This document shows, piece by piece, positions 42,416 to 50,923 of a stretch of 64,000 nt of DNA (its first letter is position 1; each line of letters starts with the position of its first letter). This DNA comes from JBBWZH01 sp035544115 (GTDB lineage: Bacteria > Actinomycetota > Actinomycetes > Mycobacteriales > CADCTP01). The translations under genes and the position numbers were made by a program. The notes under the pieces were generated by a model. The model worked only from the letters and a program-made list of their open reading frames with translations, searched no databases and was not told the DNA's origin. Location of the stretch: contig OY970235.1 in assembly GCA_963714145.1 (NCBI GenBank), forward strand, positions 3,038,001 through 3,102,000. Direction: 5' to 3'.

Positions 42416-43405
42416 TCAACGGTCTGGACCACTGCTGTCCTGGCTGGCCCACCAGACCGGCATCGCCCCGGAGCCGGCGTCCACGCCATCATCCGGACCA
42501 ATCCGGGCGGCCAGCCGGTCCAGTCGACGGTCCTCCCGGGCGGCCTCGCGCTCCGAGGCCCGCATCCACTGCACCGCGACCGCGCCGAGCAGCAGCAGGC
42601 CGACCAGATCCCCGGACGCCCACAGCAGCCCGCCGCCGACCCGCTGGTCGGACACCGGGTCGGACCAGCTCAGGTGCAGCGCGGTGTAGAAGTCGCCGGC
42701 GATCAGCGCCTGGCTGCCCATGATCGAGATACCCAGGATCGCGTGGAACGGCAGCGCTCCGAAGATCAGCAGGAAGCGCAGCGGGTGGGACACCTTGCCG
42801 GGCACCGGGTCCAGCCCGATCAGTGGCCAGAGGAACAGGCAGCCGACCACGACGAAGTGGACGTGCAGCAGTTCGTGCAGCCAGTCGTGCCGCAGCGTGG
42901 CCTCGTACCAGCCGCTGAAGTACAGGGCGAACGGGCTGCCGACGAACAGCGCCCAGCCGACCGGCGGGAAGGTGAGCAGCCTGGCCAGCCGGCTGTGCAG
43001 GGCGGCCAACAGCATCCCGCGCGACCGCGGCGGCAGGGTCCGCAGCGCAAGCGTGACCGGCGCGCCCAGGGCCAGGAACACCGGCGCGATCATCGACAGG
43101 ATCATGTGCTGGGCCATGTGCGCGCTGAACAGCTTGTCGTCGTACGCGGCCAGCCCGGACATCGTCGCGAACGCGAGCGAGCCCAGCCCGCCGACCAGGA
43201 AGGAAACCGACCGCCAGCCGCTCCACCGGTCGCCGCGCTGCCAGAGCCGCCACTGCCCGGCCAGGTACAGCCCGGCCGCGAACAGCAGCAGCGCGGCCGG
43301 CACCGGATCGATCGTGGTCGCGGTCAGCACCCGGGCCACGGTGAACGGTGGCGTCAGCACGTCGCCGTACGGACCGTGGGCGAGTGGCAGGCCGGACACG
43401 GACAT
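42416..43405 (-). CDS. ctaG: Cytochrome c oxidase assembly protein, CtaG-like (caa3_CtaG)
   Basis: 329 aa polytopic membrane protein of the caa3_CtaG family (DUF1404-like): AAGLYLAGQWRLW, FSAHMAQHMILSMIAPVFLALGAPV (two membrane His), HDWLHELLHVHFVVVG, and FHAILGISIMG. Probably assists copper delivery to the aa3 oxidase encoded next to it. Divergent from ctaE. ATG 43405 (MSVSGLPLAHG). Confidence 0.88.
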   Translation of the reverse strand: MSVSGLPLAHGPYGDVLTPPFTVARVLTATTIDPVPAALLLFAAGLYLAGQWRLWQRGDRWSGWRSVSFLVGGLGSLAFATMSGLAAYDDKLFSAHMAQHMILSMIAPVFLALGAPVTLALRTLPPRSRGMLLAALHSRLARLLTFPPVGWALFVGSPFALYFSGWYEATLRHDWLHELLHVHFVVVGCLFLWPLIGLDPVPGKVSHPLRFLLIFGALPFHAILGISIMGSQALIAGDFYTALHLSWSDPVSDQRVGGGLLWASGDLVGLLLLGAVAVQWMRASEREAAREDRRLDRLAARIGPDDGVDAGSGAMPVWWASQDSSGPDR

Positions 43406-43524
43406 CACGGTAGGCCCCGGACCCGGAGGTGACCCCGGCCACCCCCGCCGACCTGCGCGGGGCCGTCCGGCGGGGGCTCCGACACGCCCTGTGACCCGGC
43501 CGAAGAAGGCGGGAGGGGCCGCGC

Positions 43525-43530
43525 CATAAT
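43525..43530 (+). promoter_or_regulatory. -10 hexamer CATAAT, leaderless start of ctaE
   Basis: CATAAT lies 7 nt before GTG 43538, near the TANNNT rule. Supports GTG 43538 over ATG 43529. Confidence 0.45.
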
Positions 43531-43537
43531 GACGCCC

Positions 43538-44135
43538 GTGGCGACGGCGACCTTCGAAACGGGGAGAGTCCACTCGCTGACGCGGCCGAACATGGTCAGC
43601 GTCGGCACGATCGTGTGGCTCTCCAGCGAGCTGATGTTCTTCGCCGCGCTCTTCGCGATGTACTTCACCGTCCGGGCGGCACATCCGGACGACTGGCCGA
43701 TGCACCCCACCGAGCTGAACCTGCCGTACGCGACGGTGTTCACGGTGGTCCTGGTGCTGTCCTCAGTGACCTGCCAGTGGGGTGTCTTCGCGGCTGAGCG
43801 CGGGGACGTGCATCGCCTCCGGCGTGTGGTTCACGATCTCGTTCCTGATGGGCCTGGTGTTCGTGCTCGGCCAGGCGAACGAGTACCGGAACCTGGTCCA
43901 CGACGGCACCACGATCGCGTCGTCCGGCTACGGCTCGGTGTTCTTCCTCACCACCGGATTCCACGGCCTGCACGTCATCGGCGGCCTGATCGCGTTCATC
44001 TTCATGCTGCTGCGGTCCACCATGGGCCGGTTCACCCCGGCCCAGGCGACCAGCGCCATCGTCGTCTCCTACTACTGGCATTTCGTCGACGTGGTCTGGA
44101 TCGGCCTGTTCGCGACGATCTACCTGATCCGCTAG
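43538..44135 (+). CDS. ctaE: Cytochrome c oxidase subunit III, frameshifted
   Basis: Membrane subunit of the aa3 oxidase, 198 aa when restored. The first part (VHSLTRPNMVSVGTIVWLSS, FTVVLVLSSVTCQWGVFAAERGDV) is in frame 1; the rest (WFTISFLMGLVFVLGQANEYRNLV to FGATIYLIR-like end) is in the +1 frame. One extra base near 43824-43827 (CGGCGTGTGGTTC where CGGCGGTGGTTC is expected) explains it, and the length without it is a multiple of three. An essential subunit should not be broken, so error is suspected. Confidence 0.85.
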
Positions 44136-44144
44136 GGGGCCCCG

Positions 44145-45062
44145 GTGGACGACGCGGTGGACGGCCCCGGCCCGGACGAGCCCAGCACAACCCCCGAAGC
44201 GACCCCGAAGGTGCCAGATATGACTGAGGCGTCCCCACCGGCACCGAAGCCGGGCAGGCCGGGGCCGGGCAGGCCGGGACGGCGGGGCCGGCTGCGCCGC
44301 CGGCTGTCCAGCACGGTCGCGCTCGGCATGACGCTGGTGGTGGTCGGCATCGGCTACGCGGCGATCGCCGCGGCCGCCACCCCGCACCGCAACGCGCAGG
44401 CCAGCTCCCAGAACGACCCGGTCGAGCTGCGCAAGGGCCGGCGGATCTACGAAGAGGGCTGCATCGCCTGCCACGGCGCGAACCTGCAGGGCGTCACCGA
44501 CCGCGGCCCGTCGCTGCTGGGCGTCGGCCAGGCGGCGGCGTACTTCCAGGTCGTCACCGGCCGGATGCCGGCGAAGCGGCAGGAGGGGCAGGCGCCGCGC
44601 AAGCCACCGCAGTTCAACGCCGCGGACGCCGAGCAGGTGGCCGCGTACGTGCAGTCGGTCGGCGGCGGCCCGGAGATCCCGCAGGGCGACCTGCACGACG
44701 GCGACCTGGCCGAGGGCGGCGAGCTGTTCCGGCTGAACTGCGCGTCCTGCCACAACTTCGCCGCCCGCGGCGGCGCGCTGTCGGCCGGCAAGTCGGCGCC
44801 GAGCCTGGGCGACTCCAGCGACGAGGTCATCTACGCGGCGATGCTGAGCGGCCCGCAGAACATGCCGGTGTTCAGCGACAACCAGCTCAGCCCGGAGCAG
44901 AAGCGCGCGATCATCAACTACGTCCAGACCCTGAAGCAGACCGCCGACCCGGGCGGCAGCGGCATCGGCCGGCTCGGCCCGGTGCCGGAGGGCCTGGTCA
45001 TCTGGGTGGTCGGGATCGGCCTGACGATGGTGGCCATTCTCTGGATCGGAGCCAAGTCGTGA
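44145..45062 (+). CDS. qcrC: Cytochrome bc1 complex di-haem cytochrome c subunit
   Basis: 305 aa. N-terminal transmembrane segment (STVALGMTLVVVGIGYAAIAA), two haem-binding motifs CIACH and CASCH, and a C-terminal anchor (LVIWVVGIGLTMVAILWIG). Electron transfer directly to the aa3 oxidase in the actinobacterial supercomplex. GTG 44145 is chosen (RBS GGGGG); ATG 44220 is the alternative. Its stop overlaps the qcrA start (GTGA). Confidence 0.93.
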   Translation: MDDAVDGPGPDEPSTTPEATPKVPDMTEASPPAPKPGRPGPGRPGRRGRLRRRLSSTVALGMTLVVVGIGYAAIAAAATPHRNAQASSQNDPVELRKGRRIYEEGCIACHGANLQGVTDRGPSLLGVGQAAAYFQVVTGRMPAKRQEGQAPRKPPQFNAADAEQVAAYVQSVGGGPEIPQGDLHDGDLAEGGELFRLNCASCHNFAARGGALSAGKSAPSLGDSSDEVIYAAMLSGPQNMPVFSDNQLSPEQKRAIINYVQTLKQTADPGGSGIGRLGPVPEGLVIWVVGIGLTMVAILWIGAKS

Positions 45063-46101
45063 GCGACCAGCAGACCCGCCCGGGGGCACCCGGCGGCGGA
45101 ACCTGACCTGGACGCGATGTCCCCGCAAGAGCTGGCCGACTACGGCGCCGAGCTCGACGGCGTCCACATCGTGCACCGCCGGGACCGGTTCCCGGTGCCC
45201 GGTACCCGGGCCGAGAAGCGGGCCGAGCGCGGCGTCGCGGCCTGCTTCGTGCTGACCTTCCTGGCCTCGGTCGCGTTCATCGTGATCTACATCGCGGTGC
45301 CGTGGCAGTTCTCCATCACGGACAACTCCTACGCCTGGTACACCCCGCTGCTCGGGGTCACCATGGCGCTCGCGCTGGCCGGCATCGGCGTCGGCGCGGT
45401 GCTCTGGGCCAAGTGGCTGATGCCCGATGAGGAGGCCGTCGCAGGACCGGCACGACGGCTTCTCCGACGAGGTCGACACCAAGGCCACCGCGGCCGCCCT
45501 GGTGTCCGGCCTGGAGATGACCGGGCTGGGCCGCCGGTCGGTGCTGAAGCGCTCGCTCGGGTTGGGTGTCGGCGCGCTCGGCGCGCTGGCGGTGGTGCCG
45601 CTGGTCGGTGGCCTGATCAAGAAACCGCGCGGCGAGCTGTTCAGCACCCCGTGGAAGGACGGCGTGCGCCTGGTCACGGTCGACGGCCGGCCGGTGCGCC
45701 CGTCCGACATGGAGCCGGGCGCGCTGCAGACGGTGTTCCCGGGCGTGCCCGGCGGCATCAAGGCCCCGGACGGCGCGACCATGCTGATCCGGCTGCGGGC
45801 CGACCAGAAGGTGACGCACCGCCCCGGCCAGGAGGACTTCGGCTGGGAGGACTACGTCGCCTACTCGAAGATCTGCACGCACGCCGGCTGCCCGGTCTCG
45901 CTGTACGAGCAGCAGACCGGCCGCATCCTCTGCCCCTGCCACCAGTCACAGTTCCTGGTCACCCGGGACGCCACGCCGGTCTTCGGCCCGGCCGCCCGGC
46001 CGCTGCCCGCGTTGGCGATCACCGTGGACGGCGACGGATACTTCGTGGCACGAGGCGATTACCGGGAACCCATCGGGCCCAGCTTCTGGGAGCGTCCCTA
46101 A
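45059..46101 (+). CDS. qcrA: Cytochrome bc1 complex Rieske iron-sulfur subunit, two frameshifts
   Basis: 346 aa when restored. The N terminus starts at GTG 45059 (VSDQQTRPGAPGG) overlapping the qcrC stop, then shifts frame near 45098 (extra G) before MSPQELADYG. Transmembrane segments follow. A second extra base near 45441 moves the frame into QDRHDGFSDEVDTKATAAAL. The Rieske domain is intact: CTHAGCPVSLYE and CPCHQSQF. Both insertions together restore a length divisible by three. Confidence 0.85.
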
Positions 46102-47693
46102 TGGCGGTCAAGACCGGCACACCCGCGGAGCGCGCGGCCAACTGGACCGACGAGCGGCTGACCATCGCCGGGCCGATCCGGCGCCAGCTGAACAAGGTCT
46201 TCCCCGACCACTGGTCGTTCATGATGGGCGAGATCGCGCTCTACTCGTTCATCATCCTGCTGCTCACCGGCACCTACCTGACGTTCTTCTTCGACCCGTC
46301 GATGGGCGAGGTCGCCTACAACGGCAGCTACACGCCGCTGCACGGCATCGAGATGTCCCGCGCGTACAGCTCGACGCTGAAGCTGTCCTTCGACGTGCGC
46401 GGCGGCCTGGTCATCCGGCAGATCCACCACTGGGCGGCGCTGCTGTTCGTCGCCTCGCTGACCGTGCACATGTTCCGGGTGTTCTTCACCGGCGCGTTCC
46501 GCAAGCCGCGCGAGCTGAACTGGCTGGTCGGCATCGGGCTGCTGACGATGGCGATCGGCGAGGGGCTGACCGGCTACTCGCTGCCGGACGACCTGCTGTC
46601 CGGCACCGGCCTGCGGATCATCAACGCGATCATCATGTCGATCCCGGTGATCGGCACCTGGACGGCGTTCGCGGTGTTCGGCGGTGACTTCCCGGGCACC
46701 GAGATCATCGGCCGGTTCTACATCATCCACGTGCTGCTGATACCGGGGATCATCCTGGCGTTGATCGCGCTGCACCTGGCCCTGGTGGTGCGGCAGAAGC
46801 ACACCCAGTTCCCCGGTCCGGGGCGGACCGAGCGCAACGTCGTCGGCGAGCGGGTCTTCCCGATCTACGGGGCCAAGGCCGGCGGGTTCTTCGCGCTGGT
46901 CTTCGCCATCCTGGCGCTGCTCGGCGGCCTGTTCCAGGTCAACCCGATCTGGTTGTACGGCCCGTACAACCCGTCCCAGGTCAGCGCCGGCTCCCAGCCG
47001 GACTGGTACGTCGGCTTCCTGGACGGCTCGACCCGGTTGTTCCCGTCCTGGGAGATCCGGCTCTGGGACCACACGCTCTCGCCGCTGGTCTGGCCGGCGA
47101 TCGTGATGCCCGGGATCCTGTTCACGCTGCTGGCGATGTACCCGTTCATCGAGGCCCGGCTGACCGGTGACACCGCCCGGCACAACCTCCTGCAGCGGCC
47201 CCGCGACGTGCCGGTACGCACCGCGCTGGGCGCCATGGCGATCGGGTTCTACCTGGTGCTCTGGATCTCCGGCGGCAACGACGTGATCGCCGCCAAGTTC
47301 GACATCAGCCTGAACGCGATGACCTGGATCGGCCGCATCGGCGTGATCGTGGTGCCGCCCATCGCCTACCTGGTCGCGTACCGGATCTGCCTGGGCCTGC
47401 AACGGCACGACCGCGAGGTGCTGGAGCACGGGGTCGAGACGGGCATCATCAAACGGCTGCCGAACGGCGCGTACATCGAGGTCCACCAGCCACTCGGCCC
47501 GGTGGACGAGCACGGCCACGGCGTTCTGCAGTACGCCGCCACCCCGATCCCGAAGAAACTGAACCGGGTGGCCGGCGCCAGCCGCCGCGTCCGCGGCTTC
47601 TTCGCCCCCATCGAGGAACCGCCGCCGCCGGACGAGCTCGAGACCGACACCCACCGCGAACTGGCCGGCCGCCCAGCCGACCCCCGCCCCTAA
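46101..47693 (+). CDS. qcrB: Cytochrome bc1 complex cytochrome b subunit
   Basis: 530 aa, full length. Eight or more membrane helices with the haem-b His pairs (RQIHHWAALLFVASLTVHMFRV and HVLLIPGIILALIALHLALV), LTGYSLPDDLLSGTGLRI, and the long C-terminal cytoplasmic tail typical of actinobacterial QcrB. ATG 46101 overlaps the qcrA stop (TAATG). Target site of Q203-like inhibitors in mycobacterial homologues (family knowledge). Confidence 0.96.
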   Translation: MAVKTGTPAERAANWTDERLTIAGPIRRQLNKVFPDHWSFMMGEIALYSFIILLLTGTYLTFFFDPSMGEVAYNGSYTPLHGIEMSRAYSSTLKLSFDVRGGLVIRQIHHWAALLFVASLTVHMFRVFFTGAFRKPRELNWLVGIGLLTMAIGEGLTGYSLPDDLLSGTGLRIINAIIMSIPVIGTWTAFAVFGGDFPGTEIIGRFYIIHVLLIPGIILALIALHLALVVRQKHTQFPGPGRTERNVVGERVFPIYGAKAGGFFALVFAILALLGGLFQVNPIWLYGPYNPSQVSAGSQPDWYVGFLDGSTRLFPSWEIRLWDHTLSPLVWPAIVMPGILFTLLAMYPFIEARLTGDTARHNLLQRPRDVPVRTALGAMAIGFYLVLWISGGNDVIAAKFDISLNAMTWIGRIGVIVVPPIAYLVAYRICLGLQRHDREVLEHGVETGIIKRLPNGAYIEVHQPLGPVDEHGHGVLQYAATPIPKKLNRVAGASRRVRGFFAPIEEPPPPDELETDTHRELAGRPADPRP

Positions 47694-47721
47694 CCACCGC
47701 AGGCGGGGCGCCGCCACCAAT

Positions 47722-47757
47722 TTGACAGGCGCCCCGCCAAAGATGCATACTTGCATC
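47722..47757 (+). promoter_or_regulatory. Promoter and operator of the NYN gene
   Basis: TTGACA (47722-47727), 18-bp spacer, CATACT (47746-47751). An inverted repeat GATGCA-TACT-TGCATC (47742-47757) overlaps the -10, suggesting repression by a DNA-binding protein. Confidence 0.55.
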
Positions 47758-47841
47758 ACTGCTCCCCGCCGTCCGGCCGCGGATACGTCCCCGGTTGCAC
47801 TGGCGGGGATTATTATTTCTTTACTCGAAGGAGTTTGCGCG

Positions 47842-48456
47842 GTGGCGGCGCGCGTCGTTGTCTTCATTGATTACCAAAATGTCTACCGCAATGCTCGAAC
47901 GCTTTTCCATGGTGACGCTGGTCGGCACCATGACGGCCAGATAAGTCCACTCCCTCTTGCTCAACATCTGGCGGAGGACAGCCCGTTCGACCGTGAACTG
48001 CGCGAGGTGCGCGTCTACCGCGGCCAGCCGGACGCCACCCGCGATCCGAAGGGCTACTCGGCCAGCCGTCACCAGCACACGGCGTGGGCGCATCCGCAGG
48101 TGGCGTTGATCCTGCGAACCCTGCTGTACCCACGCGGCTGGCCGCATACCTCCGCGCCGGGCGAACGCCCACAGGAGAAGGGGATCGACGTAGCCCTCGC
48201 GATCGATTTCGCGCTCATGGCCGTACGCGATGAGTACGACGTGGGAATTCTGATGTCGACCGACACCGACTTGAAGCCCGCGCTGGAAGTAGTCTCGTCC
48301 ATGACCAATACCGGCGGCCCGCGCGCGGAAGTCGCCGCCTGGAGCGGTGCCAACCGACACAGCCCTCGACTGAGCATCGCCGGCCGCGCGCTGTGGTGCC
48401 ACTGGCTCGACAAGTCCGCGTACGAACGCGTCCGGGACCCGACCGACTATTCCTGA
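47842..48456 (+). CDS. NYN-domain (PIN-like) protein
   Basis: 204 aa. RVVVFIDYQNVYRNAR begins the NYN nuclease fold (first acidic pair at FIDYQN), and GIDVALAIDFALMAVRDEYDVGILMSTDTDLKPAL (in parts) carries the other acidic residues (D-x-A-x-x-x-D, STDTD). GTG 47842 has GAAGGAG upstream. The 5' region (TTATTATTTCTTTACTC) is much more AT-rich than the surroundings, and the gene sits between qcrB and an IS element: a probable accessory gene. RNA cleavage is expected from the family; the target is unknown. Confidence 0.78.
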   Translation: MAARVVVFIDYQNVYRNARTLFHGDAGRHHDGQISPLPLAQHLAEDSPFDRELREVRVYRGQPDATRDPKGYSASRHQHTAWAHPQVALILRTLLYPRGWPHTSAPGERPQEKGIDVALAIDFALMAVRDEYDVGILMSTDTDLKPALEVVSSMTNTGGPRAEVAAWSGANRHSPRLSIAGRALWCHWLDKSAYERVRDPTDYS

Positions 48457-48489
48457 CGGCTGGAGCCGCTACGCCGCGGGACCTGCAGT

Positions 48490-48518
48490 AGCGGCCCGTC
48501 CCGGCTGGACGGGCCGCT
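48490..48518 (+). terminator. Hairpin after the NYN gene
   Basis: AGCGGCCCGTCC and GGACGGGCCGCT pair perfectly (12 bp) around CGGCT. Confidence 0.7.
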
Positions 48519-48540
48519 GGCATCTGGAACGGGCTGGCTA

Positions 48541-49439
48541 GTGCCGCGTCAGGCAACGTTGGGTAGGTAATCCGGCGGGAACCTCGTACCTAGCTGCTTG
48601 AGGAAGCCGAGAAACTCCCGCCACCGCTTGCGATCCCGGAACCGGTAGAACAGCTCGCCGCTGGCCAGATCCAGCGCGGCGAACAGGTGCCGCACGCCGC
48701 CGGTTCGGGTGTAGGTGGCCCGCCGCCGAGCCGGCCGGCCCACCGGGAACCAGCCCCGGCCCGGGCGCGGCTGGAGGTTGAGCGGGCCGAACTCATCGAC
48801 GCAGATCACCCGCCCGTCGGCCGGCGGCCGGTCGTAGAGGGCCAGGATGCGAGCCATCTTGGCGGCGAAGTCCGGGTCACGGCTGGCCTTCCACGTCTTG
48901 GTCGCCTGCCACCGGATCCCGGCGTCGTGCAGGATCTGCCGGACCGTCTCGGTGCTGATCTCGACCCGCTCGCGGGCGGCCAGGTGCTCGACCAACTTGG
49001 CCAGGCTCCACGTCGTGAACGGCAGACCCAGCCGGACCGGCGGAGCCTTGGCCGTCCGGCAGATCAACTCCCGGACCGCGGGGCCGAACCGGCGCGGCCG
49101 GCCCCCGCTCCATTTTGGGTCCAACGCCGCGAACCCCGAGGCGTTGAACGCGTGGATCACCTCCCGCGCGTACTCCGCCGTGGCCGCGAACATCGCCGCC
49201 GCCTCAACCGCACTCCGACCCTGGAACGAAGCCAGCACGATCCCCGCCCGACGCAACCGGACCCGATCCCGCGCCGTCCGCGTGATCCTCACCAACCGCT
49301 GCGCCTCAACCGGGTCCAGCGCACGCACGAACACCTCAGGCTGACGAGCCATCACCACCTCCAGCCCGACAGCCTCCCGACCCCGGCCCGGCGGATCAAC
49401 CCGACACGATTACACCGCCAACGTTTCCTGACGCGGCAC
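48541..49439. mobile_element. IS630-family element with internal deletion
   Basis: Terminal inverted repeats GTGCCGCGTCAGG(C/A)AACGT at both ends, flanked by TA at 48539-48540 and 49440-49441, the target duplication of IS630/Tc1-mariner elements. About 0.9 kb, shorter than the usual 1.1-1.2 kb because the 3' part of the transposase gene is missing. Confidence 0.88.
48549..49358 (-). pseudogene. IS630 transposase lacking its C-terminal catalytic part
   Basis: 269 codons. An HTH region (RLVRITRTARDRVRLRRAGIVLAS, in part), a Tc3/winged helix stretch, and the first catalytic Asp in VICVDEFGPLNLQPRPGRGW are present. After FLGFLKQLGTRFPPDY the sequence jumps into the terminal repeat (LPNVA-stop). 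The second Asp (CDNxxxH block) and Glu (NxxE block) are missing, so it is inactive; the ends could still be mobilised by an intact relative. Confidence 0.88.
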
Positions 49440-49870
49440 TAGATCGTGGGTGAGGTGTGGCCTCGGGTGTAGTACTCGAAGAGGAGGCCGCCGACGGTGG
49501 CCATGATGAGCGCGAAGGCGATCACCAGGAGCCAGATCTCCCAGAAGGCGAGCGCGAGGCCGCTGACCGCGGCCGACAGCGCGATGCCGAGCGGCCAGTA
49601 GCTGCCCGGGCTGAAGAAGCCCAGCTCGCCGGCGCCCTCGGCGATGTCGGCGTCCGGGCGGTCCTCCGGGCGCGGGTCGATCCGGCGGGCGACGAACGCG
49701 AAGTAGCTGCCGACGATCAGCGCCAGCCCGCCGGACAGCGCCAGTGCGGTGGTGCCGGCGACCTCGACGTGACCGGTCGCGCTGTCGCCCGCCGTCCAGA
49801 CGCCGTACAGGATGCTGGCGCCGAACAGGAACGCGGCGACGCCGAGGAAGATCCTGGCTTCGATCCTCAC
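49439..49870 (-). CDS. ctaF: Cytochrome c oxidase subunit IV (actinobacterial)
   Basis: 143 aa with four transmembrane segments (IFLGVAAFLFGASILYGVW, ALALSGGLALIVGSYFAFVA, two near the C terminus) and SPGSYWPLGIALSAAV typical of CtaF. The last codons TSPTI-stop end in TAG made from the TA and the first base of the IS element, so the IS changed the extreme C terminus. Four-base overlap with ctaC. No ctaD is present in this window. Confidence 0.93.
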   Translation of the reverse strand: MRIEARIFLGVAAFLFGASILYGVWTAGDSATGHVEVAGTTALALSGGLALIVGSYFAFVARRIDPRPEDRPDADIAEGAGELGFFSPGSYWPLGIALSAAVSGLALAFWEIWLLVIAFALIMATVGGLLFEYYTRGHTSPTI

Positions 49871-50796
49871 CGGGTGCCTCCCTGCCCGTGGCTGGTCGCC
49901 GCCTGCGGCTGCTGCGAGGGCGCCCGGTTGGCCCGGCTGGTGTCGAACGGGTAGGTCGTGGTCGCCTCGGGCGCCTGCCCGATCGCGGTCAGCGCCTTGC
50001 TCTGCCGGTCCTGGTCGGCGTTGCCGAACCGCTGCAGCGCCGAAAGGTAGCGCTGGTAGTCCTCCGGGCTGACCACCCGCACTTCGAAGTTCATCTGCGA
50101 GTGGTAGGTGCCGCAGAGTTCCGCGCAGTGCCCGACGTACGAGCCGGTCTGGGTCGCGGTGACCTCGAACGTGTTCACCTGGGTGCCGGGGAACACGTCC
50201 CGCTTGAACAGGAACTCGGGCACCCAGAACGAGTGGACCACGTCGCTCGCCCGCTCGATGAACTGCACCTTCTTACCGACCGGGATCACCAGGATCGGGA
50301 TCTCCGTGGTGGTGCCGATCGTGTAGAGGAACTCGTTGGTCTGGGTGTCACGCATGTCGGTGTAGTCGAACTCCCAGTTCCACTGGAAACCGACCACGGT
50401 GATGTGCGCGTCCGGGTTCGCGCTGACCTTGGTGATGTTGTTCTGGGTGATCGCGGTGTAGTAGAAGAGCACCGCGATGATCAGGAACGGCAGCACCGTG
50501 TAGACGATCTCGATCGGCAGGTTGTATTTCGTCTGCTTCGGCAGCTCGTCGTCGCGCCGCCGGTAGACGATGACCACCCAGAAAATCATGCCCCAGACCA
50601 GCACGCCGACGGCCAGCGCGGCCACGCTGGACCAGGTCCACAGCACCCGCATCTCACGGGCCTGCTCGGTGACCCCGCGCGGCCAGCCGAAGCGGAGCTT
50701 GTCTTCCAGGTCGGCCCGGGAACAGCCGGCGGTCGCCAGCGCGACCAGCACGGCGAGCAGGCTCAGCCGTACGTACCGACCCGATTGACGACCCAC
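49867..50796 (-). CDS. ctaC: Cytochrome c oxidase subunit II
   Basis: 309 aa. Lipoprotein-like signal ending in LATAGC, two transmembrane helices (SVAALAVGVLVWGMIFWVVIV; IEIVYTVLPFLIIAVLFYYTA, in part), and the CuA site GHCAELCGTYHSQM. Accepts electrons from the QcrC haems. GTG 50796 has GGAGG 8 nt upstream; the longer GTG 50811 start lies on top of the RBS and is less likely. Confidence 0.94.
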   Translation of the reverse strand: MGRQSGRYVRLSLLAVLVALATAGCSRADLEDKLRFGWPRGVTEQAREMRVLWTWSSVAALAVGVLVWGMIFWVVIVYRRRDDELPKQTKYNLPIEIVYTVLPFLIIAVLFYYTAITQNNITKVSANPDAHITVVGFQWNWEFDYTDMRDTQTNEFLYTIGTTTEIPILVIPVGKKVQFIERASDVVHSFWVPEFLFKRDVFPGTQVNTFEVTATQTGSYVGHCAELCGTYHSQMNFEVRVVSPEDYQRYLSALQRFGNADQDRQSKALTAIGQAPEATTTYPFDTSRANRAPSQQPQAATSHGQGGTR

Positions 50797-50910
50797 GTCC
50801 CGCGCCTCCACACGCCTGCGATGACCCGCGCCACCGGAGTACCTGACGTCCGGGGCGAAGATTACTCGACCTGGCCTTTCGCACCCGGCGCGGGTACCCG
50901 TGTCGCCGGG

Positions 50911-50916
50911 TAGCGT
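50911..50916 (+). promoter_or_regulatory. -10 hexamer TAGCGT, leaderless start
   Basis: 7 nt before GTG 50924 of the cysteine desulfurase gene; sets its start there and not at 50900. Confidence 0.5.
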
Positions 50917-50923
50917 GGTCGCC

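Noticed and set aside
45117..47693. A natural fusion of a QcrA N-terminal part with QcrB
   Set aside because: The same explanation: an inserted base at about 45441 and the TAATG overlap put the wrong frame in line with qcrB.
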